Notes under the pieces: model-generated | Seen by the model: only the letters and a program-made list of their open reading frames with translations | Database searches by the model: none | What the model was told of the DNA's origin: nothing | In this document: positions 1 through 8,507 of the stretch, piece by piece | Layout of the letters: every line of letters starts with the position of its first letter | Numbering within the stretch: position 1 is the stretch's first letter | Made by a program: the position numbers and the translations under genes | Source: an uncultured Bacteroides sp. | Lineage (GTDB): Bacteria; Bacteroidota; Bacteroidia; Bacteroidales; Bacteroidaceae | DNA: 47,351 nt | Reading direction: 5' to 3' | Assembly: GCA_934716785.1 (NCBI GenBank) | Contig: CAKUYM010000006.1 | Span: 1-47,351 of the forward strand

Positions 1-1
1 A

Positions 2-982
2 ATTTTAATAGCGTATTTGCAGAATCAGTGCGATGAAGAAGAAGCAGAGCGCGTAGAAGCTTGGTGTGACGAAAGGCCGGAAAACAGAAAGACATTAGAG
101 CAGTTGTATTGCACACTCTTCATTGCGGATAGAGTGAAAGCGATGAATGCCGTAGACACGGAGGCTTCGTTGAAACGATTAAAGTCCGCCATTCATAAAA
201 AGGAGAGAAATGCCCGGTTGGGCAAAATTTCTTCGGGTTGGAAACGTTATGGCATCGCGGTGGCTGCTTTCATCACCGGATTGTGCTTTGCGGGAGGAGT
301 GGCGTGGAGTACGCTTTCGGATAAGCTGTCGGATTACGAAGTGCAGACGATGGCCGGACAGAGGGCACAGGCAACGCTCCCCGACGGGACAAAAGTGTGG
401 CTCAATGCTTCCTCCAAAATGGTTTATCACAGTTCTTTGTGGAATTCAACCCGACAGGTCGATTTGTCCGGTGAAGCTTATTTTGAAGTAACTCCCAACA
501 AACATGCCCCCTTTATTGTAAATAGCCGGCAGATAAAGACACGAGTATTGGGCACCAAATTCAATGTACGTGCGAAAGAGGAAGAAAACAAGGTGGTGAC
601 AACGTTGTTTCAAGGCTCAGTGCGGGTGGACTCTCCAAGAACAAAGGAGGATGGCTACTTGTTGAAGCCTGGGCAAACATTGAATATCGATGTGGATAAT
701 TATCAAGCGGAGTTGATAGAGTACAACCACCCCAATGATGTGTTGCAGTGGATAAATGGTAAGTTGGAGTTCAGGCAACACTCTTTGTGGGAAATCACCA
801 ACATAATGGAAATCCTATATGACATCAAATTTGTGTACGAAAGTGATGAATTGAAGAAAGAACGCTTCACCGGTGATTTCTCTACAGACAGCAAACCGGA
901 AGAAATCTTAAACGTATTGGTACATACCAATCACTTCAGCTATAAAAAAGAAGGGCACATCATTCGACTTATGAAAAAATAG
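2..982 (+). CDS. FecR-family anti-sigma factor, 5' end outside window
   Basis: Membrane anti-sigma factor that relays a signal from a TonB-dependent transporter to a cytoplasmic ECF sigma factor. The frame is open to the left edge, and the residues before the first possible start (a TTG at 17) read ILIAYL, typical of the FecR N-terminal segment, so the true start lies upstream and the TTG is not the start. Visible parts in order: a charged cytoplasmic region of about 75 residues, one membrane segment (about 80-102, rich in A, G, F), a FecR domain beginning near ATLPDGTKVWLNASS, and a C-terminal DUF4974-like domain. It is separated from the STN-containing SusC gene by a terminator and a 300-base leader. 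The partner sigma gene is expected just left of the window. Family call is firm; the specific signal is inferred from the neighbouring glycan locus. Confidence 0.93.
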   Translation: MLIAYLQNQCDEEEAERVEAWCDERPENRKTLEQLYCTLFIADRVKAMNAVDTEASLKRLKSAIHKKERNARLGKISSGWKRYGIAVAAFITGLCFAGGVAWSTLSDKLSDYEVQTMAGQRAQATLPDGTKVWLNASSKMVYHSSLWNSTRQVDLSGEAYFEVTPNKHAPFIVNSRQIKTRVLGTKFNVRAKEEENKVVTTLFQGSVRVDSPRTKEDGYLLKPGQTLNIDVDNYQAELIEYNHPNDVLQWINGKLEFRQHSLWEITNIMEILYDIKFVYESDELKKERFTGDFSTDSKPEEILNVLVHTNHFSYKKEGHIIRLMKK

Positions 983-1001
983 AGTGTGGCTTTTCTTTTG
1001 A

Positions 1002-1050
1002 AAAATGCCTCTGTCACACATAGCTGTAGCAGAGGCATTTTCAACTTTTT
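1002..1050 (+). terminator. Rho-independent terminator after fecR
   Basis: Perfect 12-base inverted repeat (AAATGCCTCTG core at 1002-1013, partner 1030-1041) with a 16-base loop, followed by a short T run (CAACTTTTT). It follows the fecR stop by 20 bases and suggests that the regulator and the susC operon are separate transcripts. Confidence 0.8.
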
Positions 1051-1357
1051 AGCACACATAATTATAGTTGGAAAGAACACACCTATGGAAATAATAGTTT
1101 GCAGGAATGAAATGTTCACGAACAAAAAATAAAAAAAATCTTGTTTCTGTTTAGTATGCTTTGCATCTGAAATGTACTACTATCGAAAGGCTTCTTAAAG
1201 GAGGCTTGTAAAAGTATTATTTTAGTTAACCATTTAAAATCGCATTATTTATATGAAAGACAAGAAAACATAAACCTTATCCTTTTCTTCACGTGTGGCA
1301 CATAGCCACCCCTACCTATAATTTTATCTAATATTATTTCTAACTAAAAAGAATAAG
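1051..1357 (+). promoter_or_regulatory. Upstream region and leader of the susC operon
   Basis: About 300 bases without a gene. I see no convincing TTTG/TAnnTTTG housekeeping promoter, which fits transcription by the ECF sigma factor expected to pair with the FecR protein. The stretch is AT-rich, with a weak repeat AGGCTTCTTAAAGGAGGCTT near 1169-1190. A purine stretch AAAAAGAATAAG directly precedes the susC ATG. Location of the promoter within it is not resolved. Confidence 0.4.
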
Positions 1358-4300
1358 ATGAAAGAAAACTCAAAGTGCAAGTCCATGTACTTGCTGTTTT
1401 TCCTCTTCTTGTTTTCGTCGTTTGTTTCGGCCTATGGACAAGAACGGACAGTAACCCTCAATTTATCAAAAGTACCCCTAAGTACAGCGTTGAAGGAGAT
1501 TGAAAAACAAACCTTCATGTCTGTAGTTTACAACACTAACGATGTGGACGTAAATCGCATAGTATCCATCAAGGCATCGAAAGAATCTTTGAACAGTGTA
1601 ATGAGCCGCCTCTTTAAAGGAACCGATGTCAGTTTTTCAATAGTAGACAAGCATATCGTTTTGTCGACCAAGAAAGTGAACGAATCACAGAAAACTCCAC
1701 TTACAGCTACGGGAGTGGTGACGGATGCCACCGGAGAACCATTGATTGGTGTCAGCGTTCTGGTGAAGGGTACGTCAAACGGTAGCATCACCGATATGGA
1801 CGGAAAGTTTCAGTTGCAGGCCGCTACCGGTGACGTTGTGGAATTCTCTTATGTGGGATATGCCTCTCAATCTGTCACGTTGGTCAACGCCCAACCTCTC
1901 AAAATCACATTGGGAGAGGACACAAAAGCCTTGGACGAAGTGGTGGTTACGGCTTTGGGTATCAAGCGTGAACAGAAAGCGTTGAGTTACAATGTGCAGC
2001 AAGTGAAGGGCGAAGAGCTTACCACGGTGCGCGATGCCAACTTTATCAATTCATTGTCGGGCAAAGTGGCCGGTGTCACCATCAACGCTTCTTCTGCCGG
2101 TGCCGGTGCAGCTGCACGCGTAGTGATGCGTGGAACCAAGTCATTGGAAAAAGACGATAATGCTCTTTATGTGATTGACGGTATTCCTATGTTCAACGTG
2201 AACTCCGGTGACAATGCCGGCGGAACAATGAACAAGCAACCCGGCTCCAACAGTGTGGCCGACTTGAATCCCGAAGATATTGAAAGCATGACTATTCTGA
2301 CCGGACCGTCGGCTGCGGCACTCTACGGATCGGACGCTTCCAATGGCGTTATCCTGATTACCACCAAGAAAGGAGTCTCCGGCAAGGTGAAAGTGACTTA
2401 CAGCAATAACACCAGTTTCTCGTCACCGTTGATGATGCCCAAGTTCCAAAACATCTATGGCAACCGCGAAGGTGAAGTGGCAAGCTGGGGAAACGTGCAT
2501 TCCAGCGATTATGATCCTGCCGACTTCTTCAATACCGGAGTGACCGAATTGAATGGTTTCACGATGACCACCGGTACGGAACAGAATCAGACATATGCTT
2601 CTATCTCTACGACCAATTCAACCGGTATCCTGCCCAACAATGCTTACAATCGCTATAATTTCTCCATACGCAACACGGCTAAGTTTTGTCAGGATAAGTT
2701 GAGCCTTGATGTAAGTGCGCAATATATTCTTCAGAACAACAAGAACATGGTGGGTAGCGGACAATATTTCAATCCTTTGGTTTCGCTTTACCTTTTCCCG
2801 CGTGGAGAGAATTTCCAGGAAGTGCGTATGTATGAGCGTGCCAGCGAGTCGCGCAACATCATGACACAATATTGGCCTACCGCCATCTTTGGCACAGACC
2901 TTGACATGCAAAATCCTTATTGGATTATGAACCGTATGCAGAACAGTCTGTCAAAACGCCGTTATATGTTCAATGCCAGCCTGAAATGGGAGATTACCCA
3001 TTGGCTGAATGTAACAGGGCGTGTACGTGTGGACAATTCGGACTTGGACGGCATCGAGAAATATTACGCCACCACAAGAACCACCTTTACCGAAGGAAGT
3101 GACAAGGGATATTACGGACACACAAAGCAAAATGACCGTGCGGTATACGCTGACTTGATGGCAAGCGTGAACAAGAATTTCTTTGATGACAAGCTGTCGC
3201 TGAATGCTACGATAGGTACATCATTGAATGATATGCAGGAGGATGTGATGTACTTGAAAGGCGGGTTGGAGAAAGTGCCCAATATGTTCCATTTAGGCAA
3301 CATCAAGTTGGACACTTCCAAACGCAACGAGAAGAAATGGCACGACCAGGTGCAGAGCATCTTTGCGAGTGCCGAGTTGGGATGGAATCATCAACTGTAT
3401 CTCACGCTCACAGGTCGTAATGACTGGGACTCCAAGTTGGCTTTCACCAGCAAAGGCTCCTATTTCTATCCGTCGGTCGGCCTTTCGTGGGTTATCAGCG
3501 AATTATTCAAATTGCCTGAGCCTGTCTCTTACTTGAAGGTACGTGGTTCATGGGCTGAAGTAGCCTCCGCCCCCAGCCGTTATCTCACGCTGATGCAATA
3601 CGAGTACAACGAGCAGACCAATAAATATGAATATCCGGACACACACTACAACACAGACCTGAAACCGGAGAATACAAAATCATGGGAGTTTGGTGTAAAT
3701 GCCAAGTTGTGGAAGAACAGAATCAATGTAGACCTGACATGGTACAAATCGAACACTTTCAACCAAACATTCAAAGTAGACGCGTCAGCTTCTTCCGGCT
3801 ACAAGAAAAACATCGTACAGACAGGTAACATCCAGAACAAGGGTATAGAGTTGGCTGTAGGTTATACAGAGACTTTCAATAAGGTAAGAGTCTCTACCAA
3901 CGTGACTTACACGCGCAATAAGAATGAAATTGTGAGCTTGGCAAATGGCGCCACCAATCCGGAGACCGGCGAACTGATCAACATGGAGTACTACACCAAA
4001 GGCACATTGGGCATTAGCGGCGGACCGACATTGCGTCTGTGTGAAGGCGGCACAATGGGCGACCTCTACACGAACCGCCGTCTGCGCCAATCTCCCAACG
4101 GGTATATCTGGAAAGATCCCTCTACCGGAAATGTAGCAATCGAAAACACGGAATATCGCAAGATCGGCTCCGTGCTTCCCAAATACAACATGGGATGGAA
4201 TGGAAATGTTGCTTGGAACGGATTGAGCCTTGGCTTTGCCTTCACGGCCCGTGTAGGCGGATTGGTCGTATCGGACACTCAAGCTACGCTCGACAAGTAT

Positions 4301-4669
4301 GGCGTGTCTGAAGCCAGTGCCCTTGCACGCCAGAACGGTGGGGTGAACATTGGCGAAAATGGTTACGTAAATGCAGAAGATTATTATGATAAAGTATCCA
4401 CGGCCATTGGCACTTACTATACATACAGTGCTACCAATGTACGTCTGTCGGAGCTGAGCCTAAGCTATCAACTACCCAAGAAATGGTTTAGAGACAAAGT
4501 GAACATGACCTTAGGGTTGGTGGGAAAGAATCTTTGGATGCTTTACTGCAAAGCTCCATTTGATCCGGAGAGTACAGCCTCCGTTACCAGCAACTTCTAT
4601 CAAGGTGTGGACTACTTTCAGCAACCAAGTTTGAGAAGTCTTGGTTTTAATGTCAAACTTTCATTCTAA
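1358..4669 (+). CDS. SusC/RagA-type TonB-dependent outer-membrane transporter with STN domain
   Basis: Outer-membrane glycan importer, 1103 residues. Order of parts: signal peptide (about 1-27, ending near AYG), STN domain (about 30-107) that contacts a FecR anti-sigma factor, a carboxypeptidase-D-like domain (about 118-195, beginning TGVVTDATGEPLIGVSV), a TonB-box-like stretch LDEVVVTALG, a plug domain (about 205-330, with VIDGIPM and AALYGSDASNGVILITTKKG), and a long beta-barrel ending in an aromatic-terminated strand (FNVKLSF). The STN domain together with the upstream fecR gene indicates trans-envelope self-induction. It is followed after 9 bases by the SusD-like gene, its expected surface partner. 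Family and role as oligosaccharide importer are secure; substrate is inferred from the GH18 downstream. Confidence 0.97.
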   Translation: MKENSKCKSMYLLFFLFLFSSFVSAYGQERTVTLNLSKVPLSTALKEIEKQTFMSVVYNTNDVDVNRIVSIKASKESLNSVMSRLFKGTDVSFSIVDKHIVLSTKKVNESQKTPLTATGVVTDATGEPLIGVSVLVKGTSNGSITDMDGKFQLQAATGDVVEFSYVGYASQSVTLVNAQPLKITLGEDTKALDEVVVTALGIKREQKALSYNVQQVKGEELTTVRDANFINSLSGKVAGVTINASSAGAGAAARVVMRGTKSLEKDDNALYVIDGIPMFNVNSGDNAGGTMNKQPGSNSVADLNPEDIESMTILTGPSAAALYGSDASNGVILITTKKGVSGKVKVTYSNNTSFSSPLMMPKFQNIYGNREGEVASWGNVHSSDYDPADFFNTGVTELNGFTMTTGTEQNQTYASISTTNSTGILPNNAYNRYNFSIRNTAKFCQDKLSLDVSAQYILQNNKNMVGSGQYFNPLVSLYLFPRGENFQEVRMYERASESRNIMTQYWPTAIFGTDLDMQNPYWIMNRMQNSLSKRRYMFNASLKWEITHWLNVTGRVRVDNSDLDGIEKYYATTRTTFTEGSDKGYYGHTKQNDRAVYADLMASVNKNFFDDKLSLNATIGTSLNDMQEDVMYLKGGLEKVPNMFHLGNIKLDTSKRNEKKWHDQVQSIFASAELGWNHQLYLTLTGRNDWDSKLAFTSKGSYFYPSVGLSWVISELFKLPEPVSYLKVRGSWAEVASAPSRYLTLMQYEYNEQTNKYEYPDTHYNTDLKPENTKSWEFGVNAKLWKNRINVDLTWYKSNTFNQTFKVDASASSGYKKNIVQTGNIQNKGIELAVGYTETFNKVRVSTNVTYTRNKNEIVSLANGATNPETGELINMEYYTKGTLGISGGPTLRLCEGGTMGDLYTNRRLRQSPNGYIWKDPSTGNVAIENTEYRKIGSVLPKYNMGWNGNVAWNGLSLGFAFTARVGGLVVSDTQATLDKYGVSEASALARQNGGVNIGENGYVNAEDYYDKVSTAIGTYYTYSATNVRLSELSLSYQLPKKWFRDKVNMTLGLVGKNLWMLYCKAPFDPESTASVTSNFYQGVDYFQQPSLRSLGFNVKLSF

Positions 4670-4678
4670 AAGAGAACT

Positions 4679-6253
4679 ATGAAGAGATACAATTTGATAA
4701 ACAAATGCGCCAGGATTTCGGCGTATATCGTAGTAGCTTCGATGGTGGCCGGATGCACCGGTATGTTTGAAGACTATAACACGAATCCTTTCGGTCCTAC
4801 TCAGGATGACATGAAGGGTGACAACGCCTCCACGGGAGCGCACATAGAAAATATGATTCCGGCATTGGTGCAAGGACAGCAGAACAATGCCCAGATGCTG
4901 GATCAAATGATTGGTGCGGAGTATGGCGGTGAAATAACTTGCATCGCTACTTGGGGAAATGGCGGCAATTACTATACGTACAACCCGCGGATAGGATGGT
5001 ATGGAAATATGTTCGACACTACTATGCCGCAGATTTACACAGGTTTCAATCAAATCAGGAAACTCTCCGGCGGCAAAGGACTGGCTTATCATTGGGCACA
5101 GATACTGCGCGTAGCTGCTTCTCTGAAGATAAGCGATTGCTACGGTCCTATTCCTTACTCCAAGATTACAGGAACAGACTTTACGGTGGCTTATGACTCG
5201 GAAGAAGATTTGTACAAATACATGTTCAACGATTTGGATGAGGCTATCGTGGCATTGGAAACTCCGGTACTGGCAGGTGAGGATATGTCTTCACTGAAAG
5301 AATATGACTTGGTGTTCGACGGCGACTTCCGCAAGTGGGTGAAATTTGCCAATACCTTGAAACTGCGTATGGCTATTCGTATCTCCAACGTATCTCCCGA
5401 ACTGGCCAAGCAGAAAGCCGAGGAGGCCGTATCGGATGTGATCGGTGTGATGACCGCAGCCGATGATGCCGCCTACAGCAGCTACAACGATGGAATGAAC
5501 CCTTATTACCGTGTGGCTTACTCATGGAAAGAGATTCGCGTCAGCGCCAATATCACGTCCTATCTGAGCGGATACAACGATCCGCGCCTGCCTGTATATG
5601 TCAGTGTGTCGGAGGTAGACAACGGATATACGGGAGTACGCAACGGCATCTACCAGAGTGCCAGCACACAGGCTTCGTATACAAAATTCTCCAACCTGAA
5701 TATCAAAGAGAGCGACAAGCTACTCATCATGTCGGCTTCGGAAGCCTACTTTTTGCGCGCCGAAGGTGCCTTGAAGAAATGGAACATGAACGGAAGCGCA
5801 CGCTCACTTTACGAGGAAGGGGTAAAGACTTCGATGGAGGAGCGCGGCGTGAGTGCCGACTATTATTTGTACAGTACCAGTCGCCCGGCTTACTATAACG
5901 ACCCCACCAATTCGAGCTACAGCCAGCAACCTCTTTCCACCGTTTGCCCCCGTTATGACGAATCGGCAGGTGATGAGGTGAATTTAGAGCGCATCTTGGT
6001 GCAGAAATGGATTGCCAACTTCCCGAACGGATGGGAAACTTGGGCTGATATCCGCCGCACCGGTTATCCCAAGCATTTTCAGGTGGTGAATAATCTGAAT
6101 ACGGACGGAGTGAGCAAGGAGCGCCGTATGCGTCGTCTGCCTTTCCCCGAATCGGAATACAACACCAATGCTGCCAATGTGAAAGCCGCTGTCTCTATGC
6201 TGGGTGGTGCCGACAACTCTGCTACCGACCTGTGGTGGGCCAAAAAGAATTGA
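4679..6253 (+). CDS. SusD/RagB-family nutrient-binding lipoprotein (SusD-like_2 type)
   Basis: Surface glycan-binding lipoprotein that caps the SusC barrel. The N-terminus has a lipoprotein signal with lipobox VAGC (lipidated Cys about residue 26). The early NPFGPTQDDM segment, the helical middle (TLKLRMAIRI; EEAVSDVIGVM) and the C-terminal ERRMRRLPFPESEYNTN block are typical of the SusD-like_2 branch, in which the C-terminus carries RRLPFP and YN motifs. Length 524 residues is normal. The start follows the susC stop by 9 bases with a GAGAACT purine stretch, so the pair is translated from one message. The bound sugar cannot be read from the sequence. Confidence 0.95.
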   Translation: MKRYNLINKCARISAYIVVASMVAGCTGMFEDYNTNPFGPTQDDMKGDNASTGAHIENMIPALVQGQQNNAQMLDQMIGAEYGGEITCIATWGNGGNYYTYNPRIGWYGNMFDTTMPQIYTGFNQIRKLSGGKGLAYHWAQILRVAASLKISDCYGPIPYSKITGTDFTVAYDSEEDLYKYMFNDLDEAIVALETPVLAGEDMSSLKEYDLVFDGDFRKWVKFANTLKLRMAIRISNVSPELAKQKAEEAVSDVIGVMTAADDAAYSSYNDGMNPYYRVAYSWKEIRVSANITSYLSGYNDPRLPVYVSVSEVDNGYTGVRNGIYQSASTQASYTKFSNLNIKESDKLLIMSASEAYFLRAEGALKKWNMNGSARSLYEEGVKTSMEERGVSADYYLYSTSRPAYYNDPTNSSYSQQPLSTVCPRYDESAGDEVNLERILVQKWIANFPNGWETWADIRRTGYPKHFQVVNNLNTDGVSKERRMRRLPFPESEYNTNAANVKAAVSMLGGADNSATDLWWAKKN

Positions 6254-6274
6254 TTAACCTAAAAACGATTATTT

Positions 6275-7297
6275 ATGATAACAAGTAATTTGAAAAAAAT
6301 ATTGTGCGGGCTGGGGCTTGGACTGTTTTTCCTGCAAGGAACTTTCTTTTCCGCTTGCAGCGAATGGACGGAGATAGAGGCGAAAGACTACTTCGAACCT
6401 GTCACTGAAGGATACAAAAACAACTTAAAGGACTATTTCAATTCTCCTCATAAGGTGATGTTCGGATGGTTTGGAAACTGGACAGCATCCAGTATGCCCA
6501 ATTCCCTGTGCGGACTGCCGGACAGCGTAGACTTCGTCAGTCTTTGGTTGTGCTGGGGAAACTTGAACGAGGCTCAACAAACCGACCTGAAGAAGTTTCA
6601 GAAACGTGGGTCGAAGGCTATTCTCTGTTGGCGTGCCGGTGACATTGGCGACAATCTGACTCCCGGTGGCAACGATGCGGAAAACAAGAAGGCATTTTGG
6701 GGAATGGTAGACGGTGATGAGGATTCCTATCTCCAGGCAGCCAAGAAATATGCGCTTGCCATTGTAGATACGGTGAATAAGTACAATGTAGACGGTTTCG
6801 ACTACGATATCGAGGATTGGGGGACATTGATGTCGCAATCCAATCCGCAACGGGCACATGTGTTCATGCAGACACTGCGCGAGGAGTTCAATAAGACCGG
6901 CAAGATGCTTGTGGCGGATATCCCCGGTGGAACTGCTTGGCTCAGGTTCTACAATGCACTCTCTGCCGAAGTGGTGGAAGGGTTGGACTATATCGTGTGG
7001 CAGACTTATGAGTTGGATCACAGCGGGCTGGACGCTTTCTTCAATGGATCTGGCGGTGTGCGGTCCTATCATCCCGAACTGTTTGAGAAAGTGGTCAAGA
7101 AATCGATTGTGACAGCTACTTTCGAACGGGCTGCCGATAAGCCTTTATTCAGTCGGCATCAGACGTATCATCCTTCGTTTGGGGTGGAACATGCGGGCAT
7201 GGGAGCCTACCATATCGAGTATGACTATGCGGGAAATCCCGATTATCCATTTGTACGCGCAGCCATTGCCGCACAAAATCCTCCTATCAATCATTAA
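6275..7297 (+). CDS. GH18 endo-glycosidase (endo-beta-N-acetylglucosaminidase-like) lipoprotein
   Basis: Predicted to cleave the GlcNAc-GlcNAc bond in the core of N-linked glycans, as characterised Bacteroides GH18 enzymes do. The key motif DGFDYDIE (DxxDxDxE) lies at residues 173-180, with the catalytic acid E180 (codon 6812-6814) preceded by D178. A second conserved strand, VWQTYE, supplies the usual Tyr. The N-terminus is hydrophobic and ends FFSAC at Cys28, a plausible though not ideal lipobox. Length 340 fits single-domain GH18 endoglycosidases. It sits between susD and two DUF1735 lipoproteins with 16-21 base gaps, so it is part of the operon. An endo-chitinase-type specificity is the alternative; the operon layout favours N-glycans. 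Confidence 0.88.
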   Translation: MITSNLKKILCGLGLGLFFLQGTFFSACSEWTEIEAKDYFEPVTEGYKNNLKDYFNSPHKVMFGWFGNWTASSMPNSLCGLPDSVDFVSLWLCWGNLNEAQQTDLKKFQKRGSKAILCWRAGDIGDNLTPGGNDAENKKAFWGMVDGDEDSYLQAAKKYALAIVDTVNKYNVDGFDYDIEDWGTLMSQSNPQRAHVFMQTLREEFNKTGKMLVADIPGGTAWLRFYNALSAEVVEGLDYIVWQTYELDHSGLDAFFNGSGGVRSYHPELFEKVVKKSIVTATFERAADKPLFSRHQTYHPSFGVEHAGMGAYHIEYDYAGNPDYPFVRAAIAAQNPPINH

Positions 7298-7313
7298 TAA
7301 AAAACAGTAGAAT

Positions 7314-8486
7314 ATGAAAAGATATACTTGGTTAACATTAGCCTGCGGACTGCTGGCTTTGGCACAGACTGCCTGCGAAGATGCCGCCAATGATGCGATA
7401 GACAATTTGCTCTATATCAACGAGGCTTCCACTTCCAAAATGGAAGAGATTTCTCTGCAAAAAGGTACGGACACCCGCACCTCCGTTACAGTGAGACTGG
7501 CTCAGGCAACCGATCATGATGTGACGGCAGAGCTCTTCATGGACAAGAGCATTCTGGAATCATACAACAAGAAGAATGAGACTAATTATCAAATGCCCTT
7601 GGACGGTACGGTATCTTTCCCCGAGAAAATTACAATTGCCGCCGGCTCGGTAAGCGCAGAACCGGTAAATATTGATATCGCCTCTTTCACCCCGGAAGGT
7701 GGCGCGCAATATGCTATCCCTCTTGCCGTAAAAAGCGTGACAGGTATCGATAAGTCGGAAGCCTCTTCCCACTACTTGTTGGCGTTGGTTACTCCTTTGG
7801 AACAGCAAGTTCCTAAATTCAACTATACCAATGCCATGCAAGCCGCTCCTGCCGAAGAGTGGAATATGGTGATGCCCAACTATACGTTGGAATGGTGGTG
7901 TAAGATGAGTGGCTTTTCCGTAAACAACCAGGCTATCTTCAACTCCGGTTCAGAGTCATCCGAACTCTATATCCGTTTTGGCGATTTGGTATACGGTAAC
8001 AATTTCAAGTATTTGCAAGTCAAGACTATGGGAGGTCAGATGGATACGGGCGACCCGAATGAGACTCCATTGGAAGCTGATGTGTGGTATCATTTCGCTC
8101 TCTCTTTTGATGCTGCTTCGGGTGTGTCTACACTCTATCAAAATGGAAACGTGGTGGGTACGGTGAACAGTGGAGCCGGAACTTCTATGAAAATAGACAA
8201 GCTGCAAATGATATCTTCGGGTGCTGCATACTTCCGGGATAATTGCGAACTGTGTCAGGTGCGCTTGTGGAAAACAACTCGCACTGCCAATCAAATCAAA
8301 AAGAACATGTACAAGGAGGTGGACTACGGTAACAAGGATTTGGTGCTTTATCTACCTATGAACGAGGGTAACGGCATTACACTGAACGACGTGACCGGCA
8401 ACGGACACGATGTAGTGATCGGCAATATGCCGGGCAATGGCTCTTCATCTTCTGTGTCATGGGCTTCTTACACATTTGCTAAATAA
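7314..8486 (+). CDS. DUF1735 plus LamG-like surface lipoprotein
   Basis: Probable surface glycan-binding protein, 390 residues. A lipoprotein signal ends in LAQTAC. Residues about 30-150 look like a DUF1735 domain (KGTDTRTSVTVRLAQATDHDV and ESYNKKNETNYQM are characteristic). Residues about 165-385 look like a concanavalin/LamG-type fold (YTLEWWCKMSGF, WYHFALSFD, LYLPMNEGNG). No catalytic residues were recognised. DUF1735 domains occur next to, or fused to, GH18 catalytic domains in Bacteroides N-glycan loci, which matches this position directly after the GH18 gene. Binding role is inference. Confidence 0.85.
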   Translation: MKRYTWLTLACGLLALAQTACEDAANDAIDNLLYINEASTSKMEEISLQKGTDTRTSVTVRLAQATDHDVTAELFMDKSILESYNKKNETNYQMPLDGTVSFPEKITIAAGSVSAEPVNIDIASFTPEGGAQYAIPLAVKSVTGIDKSEASSHYLLALVTPLEQQVPKFNYTNAMQAAPAEEWNMVMPNYTLEWWCKMSGFSVNNQAIFNSGSESSELYIRFGDLVYGNNFKYLQVKTMGGQMDTGDPNETPLEADVWYHFALSFDAASGVSTLYQNGNVVGTVNSGAGTSMKIDKLQMISSGAAYFRDNCELCQVRLWKTTRTANQIKKNMYKEVDYGNKDLVLYLPMNEGNGITLNDVTGNGHDVVIGNMPGNGSSSSVSWASYTFAK

Positions 8487-8507
8487 TAAAAAAAGTAGAA
8501 AATCAGT

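Noticed and set aside
17..19. TTG as start of the fecR-like gene
   Set aside because: The frame is open to the window edge and the residues before it match the FecR N-terminus, so the start is outside.
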